Assembly (NCBI GenBank): GCA_006503535.1
Contig: QYRS01000001.1
Coordinates: forward strand, 4,588,001 to 4,652,000
DNA from: Arthrinium phaeospermum
Lineage: Eukaryota; Ascomycota; Sordariomycetes; Amphisphaeriales; Apiosporaceae
Direction of reading: 5' to 3'
DNA: 64,000 bases
The notes beneath the pieces were generated by a model that saw only the letters and a list, made by a program, of their open reading frames with translations, did not search any database and had not been told where the DNA came from. The translations under genes and the position numbers were made by a program. Positions 11,901 through 23,722 of this stretch are shown here, piece after piece (position 1 is the first letter of the stretch; every line of letters starts with the position of its first letter).

Positions 11901-13849
11901 AGCTGTCGTAAACGAGACAATCTCTTGCAACACCTCGATATCAATCTCATCCGTAACCCCAGCGAGGAGACTCTTCATCAAATTTGGGACAAGGTCCTGG
12001 TCAAGCTGGTCATGGATCAGCTCAATCATTTCGTAGACCTCTGTGATGGCTTGTACGGCCATGACTCGAAGCTGAGACGAGCGATGGCGGTTGGCAAATA
12101 GTGCGTCGAGCACCAATCGTAGGTTCGACTCCCATTGCGTATCGGAGGGAAAGCAGCACCTGAACTCTTTAAAATAGTTCAGGACCAGTATCGCAGCAGA
12201 ATCAGGCAGAACCACGTGGATCCTAGCGAGAAACAATATGCAGTCCTGGCGTTGCAGCAATGATCCAGACTGTTCAGTGATCAGTTGCTCGATGCGACTG
12301 ATGAGTCTTGCTACTTCATCGGATACTACTGCGGTATCCGATGGAACCATGGAATCAGTAGAAGAAAACGTTATCGGCTCCTTCAACCCTGGCACTGTTT
12401 TGGACACTCCTTCTAGGCAAGTAGCGACAATGTCGAGAAGTGAAACCCAGTCCTCGTCCACAACCATAGGGTTGACTTTGGTTTGCGGAGTCCCCAGCAG
12501 TGTGTTTGCCAGTCTGATGATGTCGAGCTGGACTTTCCAAGCAGTAGTCACTTTCAGAACGGCCGAAAGTCCGTCGAGGAGTGTGGTAAACGGTACCGCA
12601 GGATATCCCTTCTCGGATGACTTGGAAACCAATTTGTTAAGTACCGAAAGGGAGCCCCGGACTTCCCGAATTACGATCTTCTGCTTGTCGGGGCCGCCCT
12701 TCTCTTGGTCCAAAGGCAGATCGCTCAAGGCACCAAGCAGCAATCGTACGACGGCATGGCCATTATGCGACCTACACAGCATGCTCAAGGTGTGCCAAGC
12801 TCCCTTTTGCAACATGGGCACCATGCTGTGGATAGAGCAAAGAACTTGCACAAAGTCCTTGAGCTTGTCGTCTGGGATGGCTCCGAACGTCACGATGGCG
12901 TCCATAACTCCTATGCAGGCTCGAAGATCGTCCGTATTCCCCGTCGTCATGCATATGTTGACCAAGGTATCCAGTAGGCATTGTGTAGCGTTCTTATCAA
13001 GAACGCCAGAGTTGAACTTGATGAGATCCGTTGTCAAGGCGAAGATGTCGGCAAAATCCTTGTCTTCTCCGACCGCAGCGGCCTTCCCTTTAAAGCGTGA
13101 CGCCTGCTTACGGGCAGCGCGAACAGAGGTAAACTTGGTGCCTAGCCAGTTCGTGACGATGGGAAAGATGTCGTATTCGAACCCGGAAAGGGAGCGGCCA
13201 CGCTTTGTAAGATCGACGAGGGCAGCAAGCTGTAGGTGGAAATCGTCTGGGCTCGCAGGGGCGGTTATCGTCTGGAAGTACTCTTTGCGCTCGAGGTCGG
13301 TTGATGCAGGATGCTTTACACATGCGGTAAGAAGAGCCCAGACGGCGGATCTTGCGCTACTGGCATTGCTCGGATCGATGAGGTCTTTGGCAGCATACCA
13401 TATATTCAGAACCTATTTTGTGACAAGTCAGCGATATCAAGCCCGCATTGCGGTCAATCGAGGTCGCAACCTACAGGGTTCAGCGGGTAGTCCTCGACAG
13501 CATAGCGAAGCTGGCTAGCTGCCGCGACACGTTCCGCAGTGTTCCCGTTCTTCAAATGCTCAAACGCTTCCAAGTGATGCTGGGGCAGCCCATGGCTGCC
13601 CGAGTCGTGCAGCTGTTCGGTAATATGGGCTCGAGCTATTGAACCGGTGGTCGTCAGAGGAGCCGGGGGCGATTTCGTCAGTTTGGCTGCTCCAGCAAGA
13701 CCCTTGAAGACGCTGGCGATAGTGCCAGTATTGATCTTGGGTTCTTGGGGCGACGAGGTGTCGTCTCCGGGTGAGGGCTGCGGCATGCTGTCGTCTTTGG
13801 CTTGCCCTTCACCGGCCTCCTGGCCGAGGGACACTAGGCGGCGCAACAT
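8949..13849 (-). CDS. tsc2: Tuberin (TSC2), Rheb GTPase-activating protein
   Basis: Two exons, 13849-13475 and 13412-8949 (1612 aa), with a 62-nt intron after codon 125 (GTAGGT donor, CGCTGACTT branch point, AATAG acceptor). Most of the protein is helical repeat, matching the tuberin N-terminal and central regions. Residues about 1290-1520 form the Rap/Ran-GAP domain. This contains HIGNDFVNIIFNDSG, near-identical to the human tuberin segment that holds the catalytic asparagine thumb (Asn1643 in human; N of IGND here), then FNYVNIVITP. In fungi and animals tuberin works with hamartin (TSC1) to stimulate GTP hydrolysis by Rheb, which lowers TORC1 activity; no TSC1 is in this window. The tail is Ser/Thr/Asn-rich and ends near VDFSKWG. 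The length fits other filamentous ascomycete tuberins as I know them. Ser-rich stretches at about residues 655-730 look like regulatory linkers. Confidence 0.92.
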
Positions 13850-16354
13850 GTTAGCAGGCTGCCGAGGTTATGGAGTGAACATTTCCACCCTGCCTGTTGC
13901 AAAACAAGGTGCGCAATGTGTAAGGCGGATGGTAGAGGTCGACCTGATATGGGAAAACCAATAGAAACCAGAGGTAGTTTATGCTTCTTGGACCGATGAC
14001 ATCGCCCCATGCCCAAATCCAGGGTCCATGTCTCCTAATGCCCCATAAATAGCGAACCTCCTGGGATCGTGAACGGCTGGACGAGCTACAATACGACCCG
14101 CGCGCATGCTATGCTGGAAGGAGCATGGACCGCCCTCCGGCTAAGGAACTTGGGGGGTGGGTGCGAATATGTGCAGATATTGGCAAACACAAGGGTTTCA
14201 GAGAAAGTTGGTTCACTTACAGACAAACTGTCACTTGCATAAGGGTGGGAATCACAAGTTACAGACAACAGCCACACAATATCAAGCCTCCATCAGGTGC
14301 AGCAAGCCGTGGTGCATTAGGCGGGCTTCTTCTCCTGGACCCGTTGGATCGTGTTGTTCCCTTCCCGGCCGTCTTTTTTCCTTCCTGCTTACACTGTCCT
14401 ACGGGCACGGCGCACCAGTCCACATCCACGCATTACCCCTCGGGCCGCTGCGAAGTAGGTGGGTGTGCGGTCTGGTTATGAGGTTCGCGATACGAGGGTG
14501 GTGTTGGGTGGGATCGAAGCGGTTCAAGCACAGGGGCGCTGTTACACAGAAGAGGTGGGAGAAGAAGTCGAGTGTTGCCTTGTCAGATGCAGGAATTCGA
14601 GATTTTTGTCTTTGGAAGAAGTCTGGAAGTATGTACAGAGAGGGGCGTCGATCAAGGGAAAAACTTAACCTATGGATTGAAACAAGCTGCAGCTGAGCTG
14701 AAGTCAAAGCAAGACAGGACCAGGGAAGGGAAAGTAAAGTCATCTTTCTGCCTCTGGCTTGCAGCACCCTTCCCCAAGATTTGCAGGCTCATCTCCACTA
14801 TGAGCCAGTCGCATCGCATCATCTATGTTCCCGCTAGTATGCATTCGTTCAAGCGTGTCTCTCGGACAAGTGGGATTGGGCGACAACCCCCACTGTAGGT
14901 TAAAAATGAGAAGAGATTCCTACAAGGGAATCTACCCTGCAGTTGGCCATTGTGTGCCTGCGTTGAAGCTTGCTGTACCTGTCTGGAAAAGAGCTTGATC
15001 CTTGTTTGCTTTCTTTTCTCTCGTCCGTGTAGTTGGCAGTAGGACAGGCCAGGACTCGGGGTTCTCTGTTGCAACGTACCTCTCAAAGTATATTGCCATG
15101 GCCTCTACAGTTTTACCCCTGTAAGTTTGTTAAATTCACGGGTACCGTTTCGGACTTGGGATGGTTCTCGATATAGACAATACATCGACGTCCGATTCGA
15201 CACGTATAAATCGAGGGCACACGGGGAGAGTTTTCAAGTACTTCGGTCGCATAAATACGCTTACAGGATCTGTGCAGGACTTTGAGATTTAACAAACAAA
15301 CAGGGGTAAGACTGTAGTCTCCAGGCAAGCAAGCGTATATGTATATAGGTAGTGACAACAACATTCGCAAACTACCAATGTCGGCCATGCGGCTGGAACA
15401 GAATAACACAAAAGCGCCTGTTGGAACAAACAGACGACGGCATTCTTTTACCTAATGCCCCGATGGCATAGCTGCACTTCTGTGGGGGTGGTTTCTTTCC
15501 TCACCGAGAAGCAGTACATTTCAACAGGTAGAAGTGAGCGGTACAGTTGACTAAAAGAATCCTTCAATTTTGTTTGCTCAGGAGAGACATGCGTACATGA
15601 GGTATGTACATCGTCCACTCGAAGCCGATATTGATAGCCACCTGCAGCCATCAAGGCCTCTCACTTCAGCCAACTCCCGCTCCTCAAGATTAAACGGTGT
15701 ATATATATATAAGATATTTTGTACTTGATATGGTTTGAATCTCAAGACATTTGAACTAATCATAGGTTTTTATGAGAAAAAGACCACACTAGAATTGAAA
15801 CAGAAGCTGAGCTTTCGAGCAGTCATAAAACCTAGAAGTACTCGAAAGTTGTGGCCGAATATGTAACATGAATGATTATATTTGAGGCAGGGACAATTGC
15901 TCAGATCAAATCTCATGATACATGTAGCTATCGCGTCCAGAGCTCTCAAGGCTATTTTGATTGGACTGATAGTATTGGATGGCGGGGTTCTACATCATGT
16001 ACAGGTAGGTAGTCCTGGGCTTCGGGGTCTACTTAATCCGGGCAGTGTAGGTATGGCTTCTTCAGCCTTCGCTGGGTACTGGCGGGCTTCTATGAGGTAA
16101 GTCCCGTCTGTACGCCCTGTGAGCCTGCCCGCCGCACTCTCACCGTCAACCCCACTATCCAACAGCAGCCCGCCCGTTGCTGTGGTTGGCTACGGACCTT
16201 GAAAAGAAACAAACCCACCTACCCACCCGTTGGAGCTTGTTTGTACTGGCAAGGCAAACCAGCTTCCCGTCCGACCACCATCCATTAGTTTTTGATGCCT
16301 CATCTTCTGTTAGCCTCCCCGACCTGATACTGAAGCCATCACAGTATTGCAATC
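13850..16354. other. Divergent intergenic region between TSC2 and Cse1
   Basis: About 2.5 kb holding the promoters of TSC2 (-) and Cse1 (+). No frame is supported as coding. The stretch 15300-15900 is AT-rich with an alternating tract, TATATATATATAA, near 15701-15713. Pyrimidine-rich blocks around 16190-16330 precede the Cse1 start and are typical of fungal 5' leaders. I see no tRNA or other RNA gene. Confidence 0.55.
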
Positions 16355-19300
16355 ATGGCTAGCGATCTCGGTCAGCTCGTCCAGCTTCTGGACGCTACTT
16401 TGGATCCTTCCCAGCAAAAGAAAGGTACGTGAAGTTCGCTTCCTCGCTGCCTACCATGTGCCCCGCATCCACCGTTTTGGCAGATCGCGAGATACTGACT
16501 TCTTGTCTTGCTTGAAATTTTCTAGCCGAGAAGGGCCTCGCCGCAGAGAAAGTCAACCCGAGGTTCTCGTTGTCGCTCCTCCAGATCGTCCACGAAGCGA
16601 ACCTGCCCCTCAAGACACGCCTGGCAGCGGCCCTGTACTTCAAGAACTTCATTCGCTTGAACTATGTCGACAGCAATGGCAATTACTTGCTGCCAGTTGA
16701 GGTCGTCGCCACAATCAAGCAGGAGCTCATCGGTCTCATGATTGCCTGTCCTCCCACGATTCAGACACAGCTGGGCGATGCCATCAGTCTGATTGCCGAT
16801 TCCGACTTCTGGGAGAGATGGGAAACCCTTGTGCCCGACCTGGTATCACGCCTCTCCCCCGATAACGCCAAGGTCAACAACGGCGTGCTGGAGGTTGCCC
16901 ACTCCATCTTCCAGCGTTGGCGACCGCTGTACCGCTCAGATGATCTCTTTACTGAGATCAACCATGTACTGGGCACATTCGCGGCGCCATTCCTTACACT
17001 CCTGAACGTATGTTTCCTCGTTATCCTTTTCTATGGACTCTATATTTGAAGTGTTTTCCGCTGACCTGAATCAACCTGCAGGCTACCGACCAACAGATCA
17101 CCGCCAACGCGAACAACAAGGAGGCTCTGAAGGGATACTTTGATACGATGAGCCTTTTGATCAAGGTCTTCTACGATTTGTCCTGCCAAGATATGCCTCC
17201 GCAGTTTGAAGAGCATCTTGAGCAGATCTCGGTATTCCTTCACAAATACTTGACATACGAGAACCCTCTACTCGCCACGGATGACGACTCGGAGGCTGGC
17301 GTTCTGGAAAACGTCAAGGCAGACATTTGCGAGGTCCTCGAACTCTACACCAGCAAGTTTGATGAGGAGTTTGGAAAGTACACGCAGACGTTCATAACGA
17401 GCGCTTGGAACCTGCTTTCGTCCATCGGCCCGGAGCAAAAGTATGATGGTCTCGTCAGCAAGGCGCTGCACTTCCTGACGGCCGTGGCTGGCACAGCCCG
17501 GCATGCCCAGAACTTCAACGATGAGAACGTACTCAACGAAGTCGTGGAGAAGGTGGTCCTGCAGAACGTGGCCTTGCGAGAGATCGACATCGAGCTGTTC
17601 GAGGATGAGCCCATTGAGTTCATTCGGCGCGATTTGGAAGGCTCCGATACCGATTCCCGACGGAGAGCAGCGACCGATTTCTTGCGGACGCTACAGGAGA
17701 AGTTTGAGCAGCTGGTGACCAAGGTGGCCGGCAAGTATATCAACCACTACCTGGAGCAAGGCAAGTCGGATTGGAAGCACAAGGATACGGCCGTTTCGCT
17801 GTTCCTGGCCATTGCCGCTAAGGGCGCCGTCACTTCAGCCCAAGGTGTGAAGACGGTCAACTCGCTCGTGAACGTGGTCGACTTCTTCCAGCAACACATC
17901 GCCGCTGATCTGATCAACGCCGACGCCGAGCCAATCGCCAAGGTCGACGCCATCAAATATCTCTACACCTTCCGCAGCCAGCTGACAAAGGAGCAATGGC
18001 AAGGTGCCTTCCAACCGCTCATCCAGAACCTGGGGTCCTCGAACTATGTCGTCTACACGTATGCTGCTATTGCCGTCGAACGTGTTTTGTTCTTGACCAA
18101 CGATACTGGTGTTCACGTCTTCGCCCGGGGCGATATCGAACCGTTCGCAAAGGATCTTCTTCAGCACCTATTCCAGCTTGTCGAGAAGGAACAGGCTCCT
18201 GCGAAGATGCAAGAGAACGAGTTCTTGATGCGCTGCATCATGCGGGTTCTCATTGTCATGAAGGACGGTGTTTTGCCTTTTGCTGATATGGTTTTGGAGC
18301 ATCTGGTTGCCATCACAAACGTTATTAAGGAGAACCCGAGCAACCCTCGCTTCTATTACTACCACTTCGAGGCCCTGGGAGCCTTGGTCAGGTCGGTTAT
18401 ATCCAAGTGTACTGCGATAGAATTATTACTAACTCGAACTAGAAATGGATCTGGCGCAAGTGCCAAGTTAGAGGAGCTGCTCTGGGACCCTTTCCACAAG
18501 ATCCTGATTGAGGAGGTTAACGGTAAGTAATTGCATGTTTTACAGCCATCGGAAGATTAGAACTAACCATACCCCCACAGAGTTCATCCCCTACGTGTTC
18601 CAGCTTTTCGCAGCCCTGCTTGAGCCGAACCCGTCGGGTGCCCTGCCAAACCATTACAAGGCGATTTTGCCGCCTCTCCTGCAGTTTACCATGTGGGAAA
18701 CAAGAGGCAATGTTCCTGGTTGCACACGCTTGCTGTCGGCCATCATTCCCCGAGCGGCCGATATGATCGTCGCGGAGAACCAAGTTGAGCCTATTCTCGG
18801 AATCTTCCAGAAGCTTCTCAGCGGCAAGAAGACGGAGCAAAATGCGTTTGATATCCTTGAGGCCGTCGTCACCTCCATTCCGAAGTAAGACCCCCGCCCG
18901 CATCTATAACAGTCTCAAGGAACAACTCAGCTGACATGCTCTTAGGCCCCAACTCGAGCCGTATTTCGTCCAGATTCTGACCCTGTTGCTGAAGAAGCTT
19001 GATCTTGATCCCCAGGAGTCCTACAAGAAGCGATTCGTGACGTTCTACCACCTCGTTTCGGCCAAGCTCGAGGCCGGATTAGGAGCCGACTTCTTCATCG
19101 AGCAGGTCGATAAGATCCAGGCCAACCTCTTTGTGCCTATCTACTTGAAGACGATCCTGCCCGTGTCACAGCAACTCATCCGTCCGATCGACCGTAAGCT
19201 GGCCGTTGTGTCGTTTGCCAAGACTCTTGCCGAGAGCCAGGCTTTTGCACAGCGATACCAGAAGGGATGGGGCTTCACATGCGAAGCTATGCTGCCCATC

Positions 19301-19582
19301 CTTGCCAACGTGGTCCAGGTGGCGGCAGCTGGCGGCGACGATGTGGTTCAGGAGGCAGACGTGGATGATATCGGCTTCGGCATGGGCTTCACCGCCCTCA
19401 GCACTTGCAAGAAGCCGGCCCGCGATGACCTCCCCGAGATCCAAGATGCCGCTCAGTGGGTGCGTGCGTACCTGACGCAAGCCAACTCGGCCAAGGGAGG
19501 CGTCATCTCACAGTGGTCGGCGGAGAGGGTTCCGTCCCCGGAGGGCAAGCAGAACTTTATAGCCTTTATGAACCAGAGCTAA
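16355..19582 (+). CDS. cse1: Cse1/CAS exportin-2, importin-alpha re-exporter
   Basis: Six exons: 16355-16424, 16526-17007, 17082-18391, 18443-18522, 18581-18884 and 18946-19582, giving 960 aa, the same size as yeast Cse1. Introns are 101, 74, 51, 58 and 61 nt with GTACGT, GTATGT, GTCGGT, GTAAGT and GTAAGA donors. The N-terminus (MASDLGQLVQLLDATLDPSQ) leads into the importin-beta N-terminal helices. The mid-section has NPRFYYYHFEALGALVR and then EFIPYVFQLFAALLE and MWETRGNVP, which are hallmarks of the Cse1/CAS family. Known role: a RanGTP-dependent karyopherin that returns importin-alpha from nucleus to cytoplasm; essential in yeast. The third intron (18392-18442) is a multiple of three and lacks a stop, so a retained form would add 17 residues; the spliced form fits the family length better. 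Confidence 0.95.
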
Positions 19583-22500
19583 GGAAAAGGGGAGCGAGTA
19601 GTTTTCCTTGGGTCTTTTAATGCCGAACCGAACAGCTGGGAGTTGATGATACCTAGGATTTGCATGTAGAAAGGGGTGGGCCAGAATAAAAACTCGGCGG
19701 ACTGATTTTGTACGATGACCGTAATCTTCTGGACCTGGACTATTGTCTTGACGTGTTTGATTCATGTGATCTATGGTGGTCTTGTCTTTCTCTGTATCCG
19801 GGAGGTTCAACCGATGGGGTGGGCGTTTATCCAACCAAGCTCACCACGGCTGGGTAGGTACGACCTGAGGGCATCGTGACGAACAAACACAGAATCGACG
19901 GGCTCACTCAACGCAGATTTGCTTTTCGTGACGCTCCATTCAGAACTATATAATAAGTAAACACGCTTTCCCTTATCGCCTTTCTGTCCATCAACCTCCT
20001 TAGATCACCTCGTTGGACAGTCAGTAACGGAGCGGCTAGGCCGGGTCGAGAAGTTATAAGCGCCGCGGTTGTTCTGAACTGATCCACGCTACTTGCTGGT
20101 CACCTTTTCTTTGCTGCCGGAGATCGAAAGTATGGATGCATTAGCGGCCGATTCAAGCGTGATCAGGAACTTTGCGTACGTAGGATACACATCTACCACC
20201 TGCACTGAAGGTACAAGTGCCATGCAGGTGCTATGTTGGCAGTGGCGGCTGTAGGGGGCAAGGGTCCCTTTGACCCAAGGAGAAGTAAGGGATCGGTCGT
20301 TCCGCCCGGACTCAGCGTTTACGTACAGACGGGTGGGCACGATCAGTCAAGGCAATTAGTCACTCGGGCACAGGTTACCGAAACTTGGCCGGCGGAACGA
20401 GTCTTCGCGGAATATACAAGTGTCTTCTAGTCTTCATGTGTGTCGTCGGTCTGTCTACGCCAGCTCTCTACATCTCCTATTCGTAAGGAGGAGGTCTAGA
20501 TCGCTCCATTCTCGCTCTCTCCGGAACGGGGGCCAAGGTCGAGAAGTGAACAGAGCGGTAAAGTTTCTACGGCCCGACATGCGGCTAGAGATTTCCCCCT
20601 CCGTTCAACCGACCGAGTCTAGATCACCGGCCGAGCCGATGGTGAAGGAATTTTCATGTATCCTCTCTCGGTGTCCCAACCGCTCTCTTGGGCGCCCCCG
20701 GCCGGATAAACTCAGGCCAGAGAGGCCCAGGTCGGGCTACCTCAGGTCGCTCGGTCATGTAGCTCGCGAAAGTACCATCCTGCATGACTTGTGGTGAAAA
20801 TCCCAAGCTAGTTTACTGCAAGAGAGGTGGGTTTGTAGTACCGTAGCAGCGCAGTGGCTTCTTCACGTTACGTACCATTTTCTGTGTTTGACATATTTAG
20901 CCTCAAACACTTCCATCTTCTTCGTTTACAGTAAGGTGCGCGTGCGAAAAAGCCTTTTCCAGCTCTGTGTCTCCCCCAGTCGCCAAGACATACCACGGCT
21001 TTGCTAGCGAAGCTGTATGCTAATAGAAATTGGAAAACGGAACGCGCCGCTTTCGCGACGATATCCTGCTGCCTGGTAGAAGGAGAGAGAGCGGAATGTT
21101 GCTATCGCTACTCACACCCCTCCCCTCCCCTGTTTCCATCCCAAGAATAGTTACAGTCTTCCCCTGCCAGTTCGGCCGATGGATGCATGAGCATATCTTC
21201 CTATCTTCTCCACACGTTTGATCCGCCCGTGACAGGTCGCATCGCTACTCCCCCAAAAATGCGCTTGTTCAGAAGGACGTTGCTGGCGGAATGGGATTTC
21301 CCCACCGTCTCACATAAGGGTAGCGCGGAGAGCATGGGACAGAGAGGGAGGGAGGGAGGGATAAGGAAGATGGGGACCACGGAGCTGAAGATGATCATGG
21401 AGCCTCTCTTTCGGCGTACGGAGCAAAAGAGACCAGGATCAGAGCCGAAATCCGTATGCGCTGCGCCTCTCAGCTGCCTGCCCAGACTTCGCCGTGAAGA
21501 TCGTCTTCTGACTTCTATGCATGTACCGACCTAGTAGTAAGCAAGTCCATACTTACTAGTAGATAGGTGGTACTTTGGGATTTTCTCTTGGCAGGTGGGA
21601 ATATGAATATGATGATGGCGACATCGTCAAACTAGTTGGCACGGGCACCTCTATCCCTATCTACTAACTGATATCTACGACTACGACTACGACTATCTAT
21701 TTCGTAACATAACCGGCGGCGGAGCTGCTAGACAGTAATGTTACGCATACCCATACGCCACCCTCGCATCTTCGCCAATCACAAGAGCCAGCTATCTATG
21801 GCCAAGACAGACCAAAGATATGCGCTATTGACATTGACAGCCTCTTGGCCCCTTCCTTCCTCTGGCGTGTGGAGTTTGCCTGAGCACGAGCCCTGCCGGA
21901 GGGAATGGATAGTAGGCTGACTACGGAGCTGTGAGTCTCAAGTGTCTACCTATTTGCCATCTCCCGTGGACCATTGTTGTTTGGGAAGGGTGCTACTGCT
22001 AGCTGGGGAGGCAATCTAGTCAGCTATTCCTTCCATGTCTCTAGTATATAGTGAGGTTCCACATGGCTCCACGATAGCTCAGGCAAACGGTAATAAAGCA
22101 TGGCATTTTCATTTTGTCCCATGCTCACTCTCTCGCTAGCAGCGGGAATAATGCCAAACGTGAAGGGCGCGCGCAGGGGATAGAAAAGAACGACAAGGCG
22201 AAAGTATTCCGTCATATTCAAGGGTGTTCCGCAATGAGCTTGGCCACGGAAGGAAAGGATGATAAGTCGGTATCCCGAAACCGGGAGACAGAGAAGAGAA
22301 GAAAAGAAGAAGAAAAGTAAGGCCTACGATTACTCCTGACCAGTAACTCGAACGAATCTGCCACCTTATCGCGACGCTCCTACGATTATTAACGTAGATT
22401 GACATGCCTAGGCATGTAACCCAAACGAAATGCCCATCCTGCCAGCCAGCCTGCCTATCTCGCCCGAACAAAGCATGGAACTGGAACTGCCCAAACCTTC

Positions 22501-23722
22501 CTTCGTTCCCTCGGTCTACGCTGCCGAGCCAGTAGCCAGGCGCCGGGATCAGGCCCTGATCTGCGGCCTGTCCAAGTACTCTTACTCCTAGCGGCGGCGG
22601 TGGGTTCGGGCCGCTTCACGACATGACATGATTTACACACGAAATACCACTAGATTACAAATGCAATATGCATGCGACTGCTGGCGCAGGTGTCAAAGGC
22701 ATTTGCAGTTGGGCTCGAGAGTGGGCTCTACTGCTCTGCTTTCTTGACCCCTGCCGTCCAGCCCAAACCATGCAGGAAGGTATTTTCCGTCCCTGGGCTC
22801 CTCCTTGCTAGAGCTTAGCACCTGGAGTACTATAGGGTCCACCGTATACGCTACTCGACAGACACTAGATCGTGAGTGGCAGCAGCTTACTGTGAGGTAG
22901 TAGTAAGTGAGCGAGTGAGTCCGTGGCCCTCTCTTGCTGTCTGTTTGACGTCGTAGCGTGGGTATGTAGCATGCCGCACCCATCAACTGCACAGTTTCGG
23001 GCCCGGCCCCCTGCGCTGACAGGTCAATCAAGCCAGCAGCAGCACACGTGCGTGATGCAGCATGCGCGCGATATGCAAGCAAAAGGAGGGTGCAGGAGAA
23101 AAAAAACATCACCGGCATGAACCATCGTGGCGCAGATCGTCAGGTCACTAAATTGAGGAGCATCATGTCACCTTTGGTGAGAACCGGGGAATGGATGATA
23201 TGAAGTTTTTGTTCGTTTTGTATCTATCACTATGGCTGGCTATATTTTTCTTTCATTTCGAGTGACGAGTAGACGATCTGTCTCCAAGAGTGCGGGAATG
23301 ATGAGAAATTTGGCAACCGCTCGTATCGTAACCAGTGACTCGGCGTCGCGTACTAGAATAGTGTCCTGTAGTAATGCTGCCGAGCGGTCGGTCGCATCGC
23401 CGTCCCTCTCGTGGTATGTGTGTTGACGTGCCCAAAAGTCGCTAATAAGACGGGCCATGAAATGCACTTATCGCCCTCCCCCCCTTAAAACCCAGAAACC
23501 CTTGGGTCGGCCGTCTCTTTGGTGTGTGGTGGGTGGTTTTTCGTGATAGGTCATACATGAGTGTAATACAAAATCCTGATAATCGTACAAAAAAACAAAA
23601 CCGGGCCGTGGCTTGCTGCTGCGCTCTCAATGTCTCGGAGAATGGACGAGTTAAAAAACAAAGTAAAAAACATCCGGAAGAAAATTCGTAAAGGGTATCT
23701 CTCGAAAATCGGCCGACATAAG
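19583..23722. other. Convergent intergenic region, no gene seen
   Basis: About 4.1 kb between the 3' ends of Cse1 (+) and the PH-domain gene (-). Frames are short and lack domains. Features visible are simple-sequence only: a (GGGA)n-like run near 21344-21360 and (CTACGA)n near 21674-21694. A 3' untranslated region for Cse1 with an AT-rich end (AATAAA at about 19684-19689) is plausible. For a region bounded only by gene ends, 4 kb is long. Confidence 0.55.
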
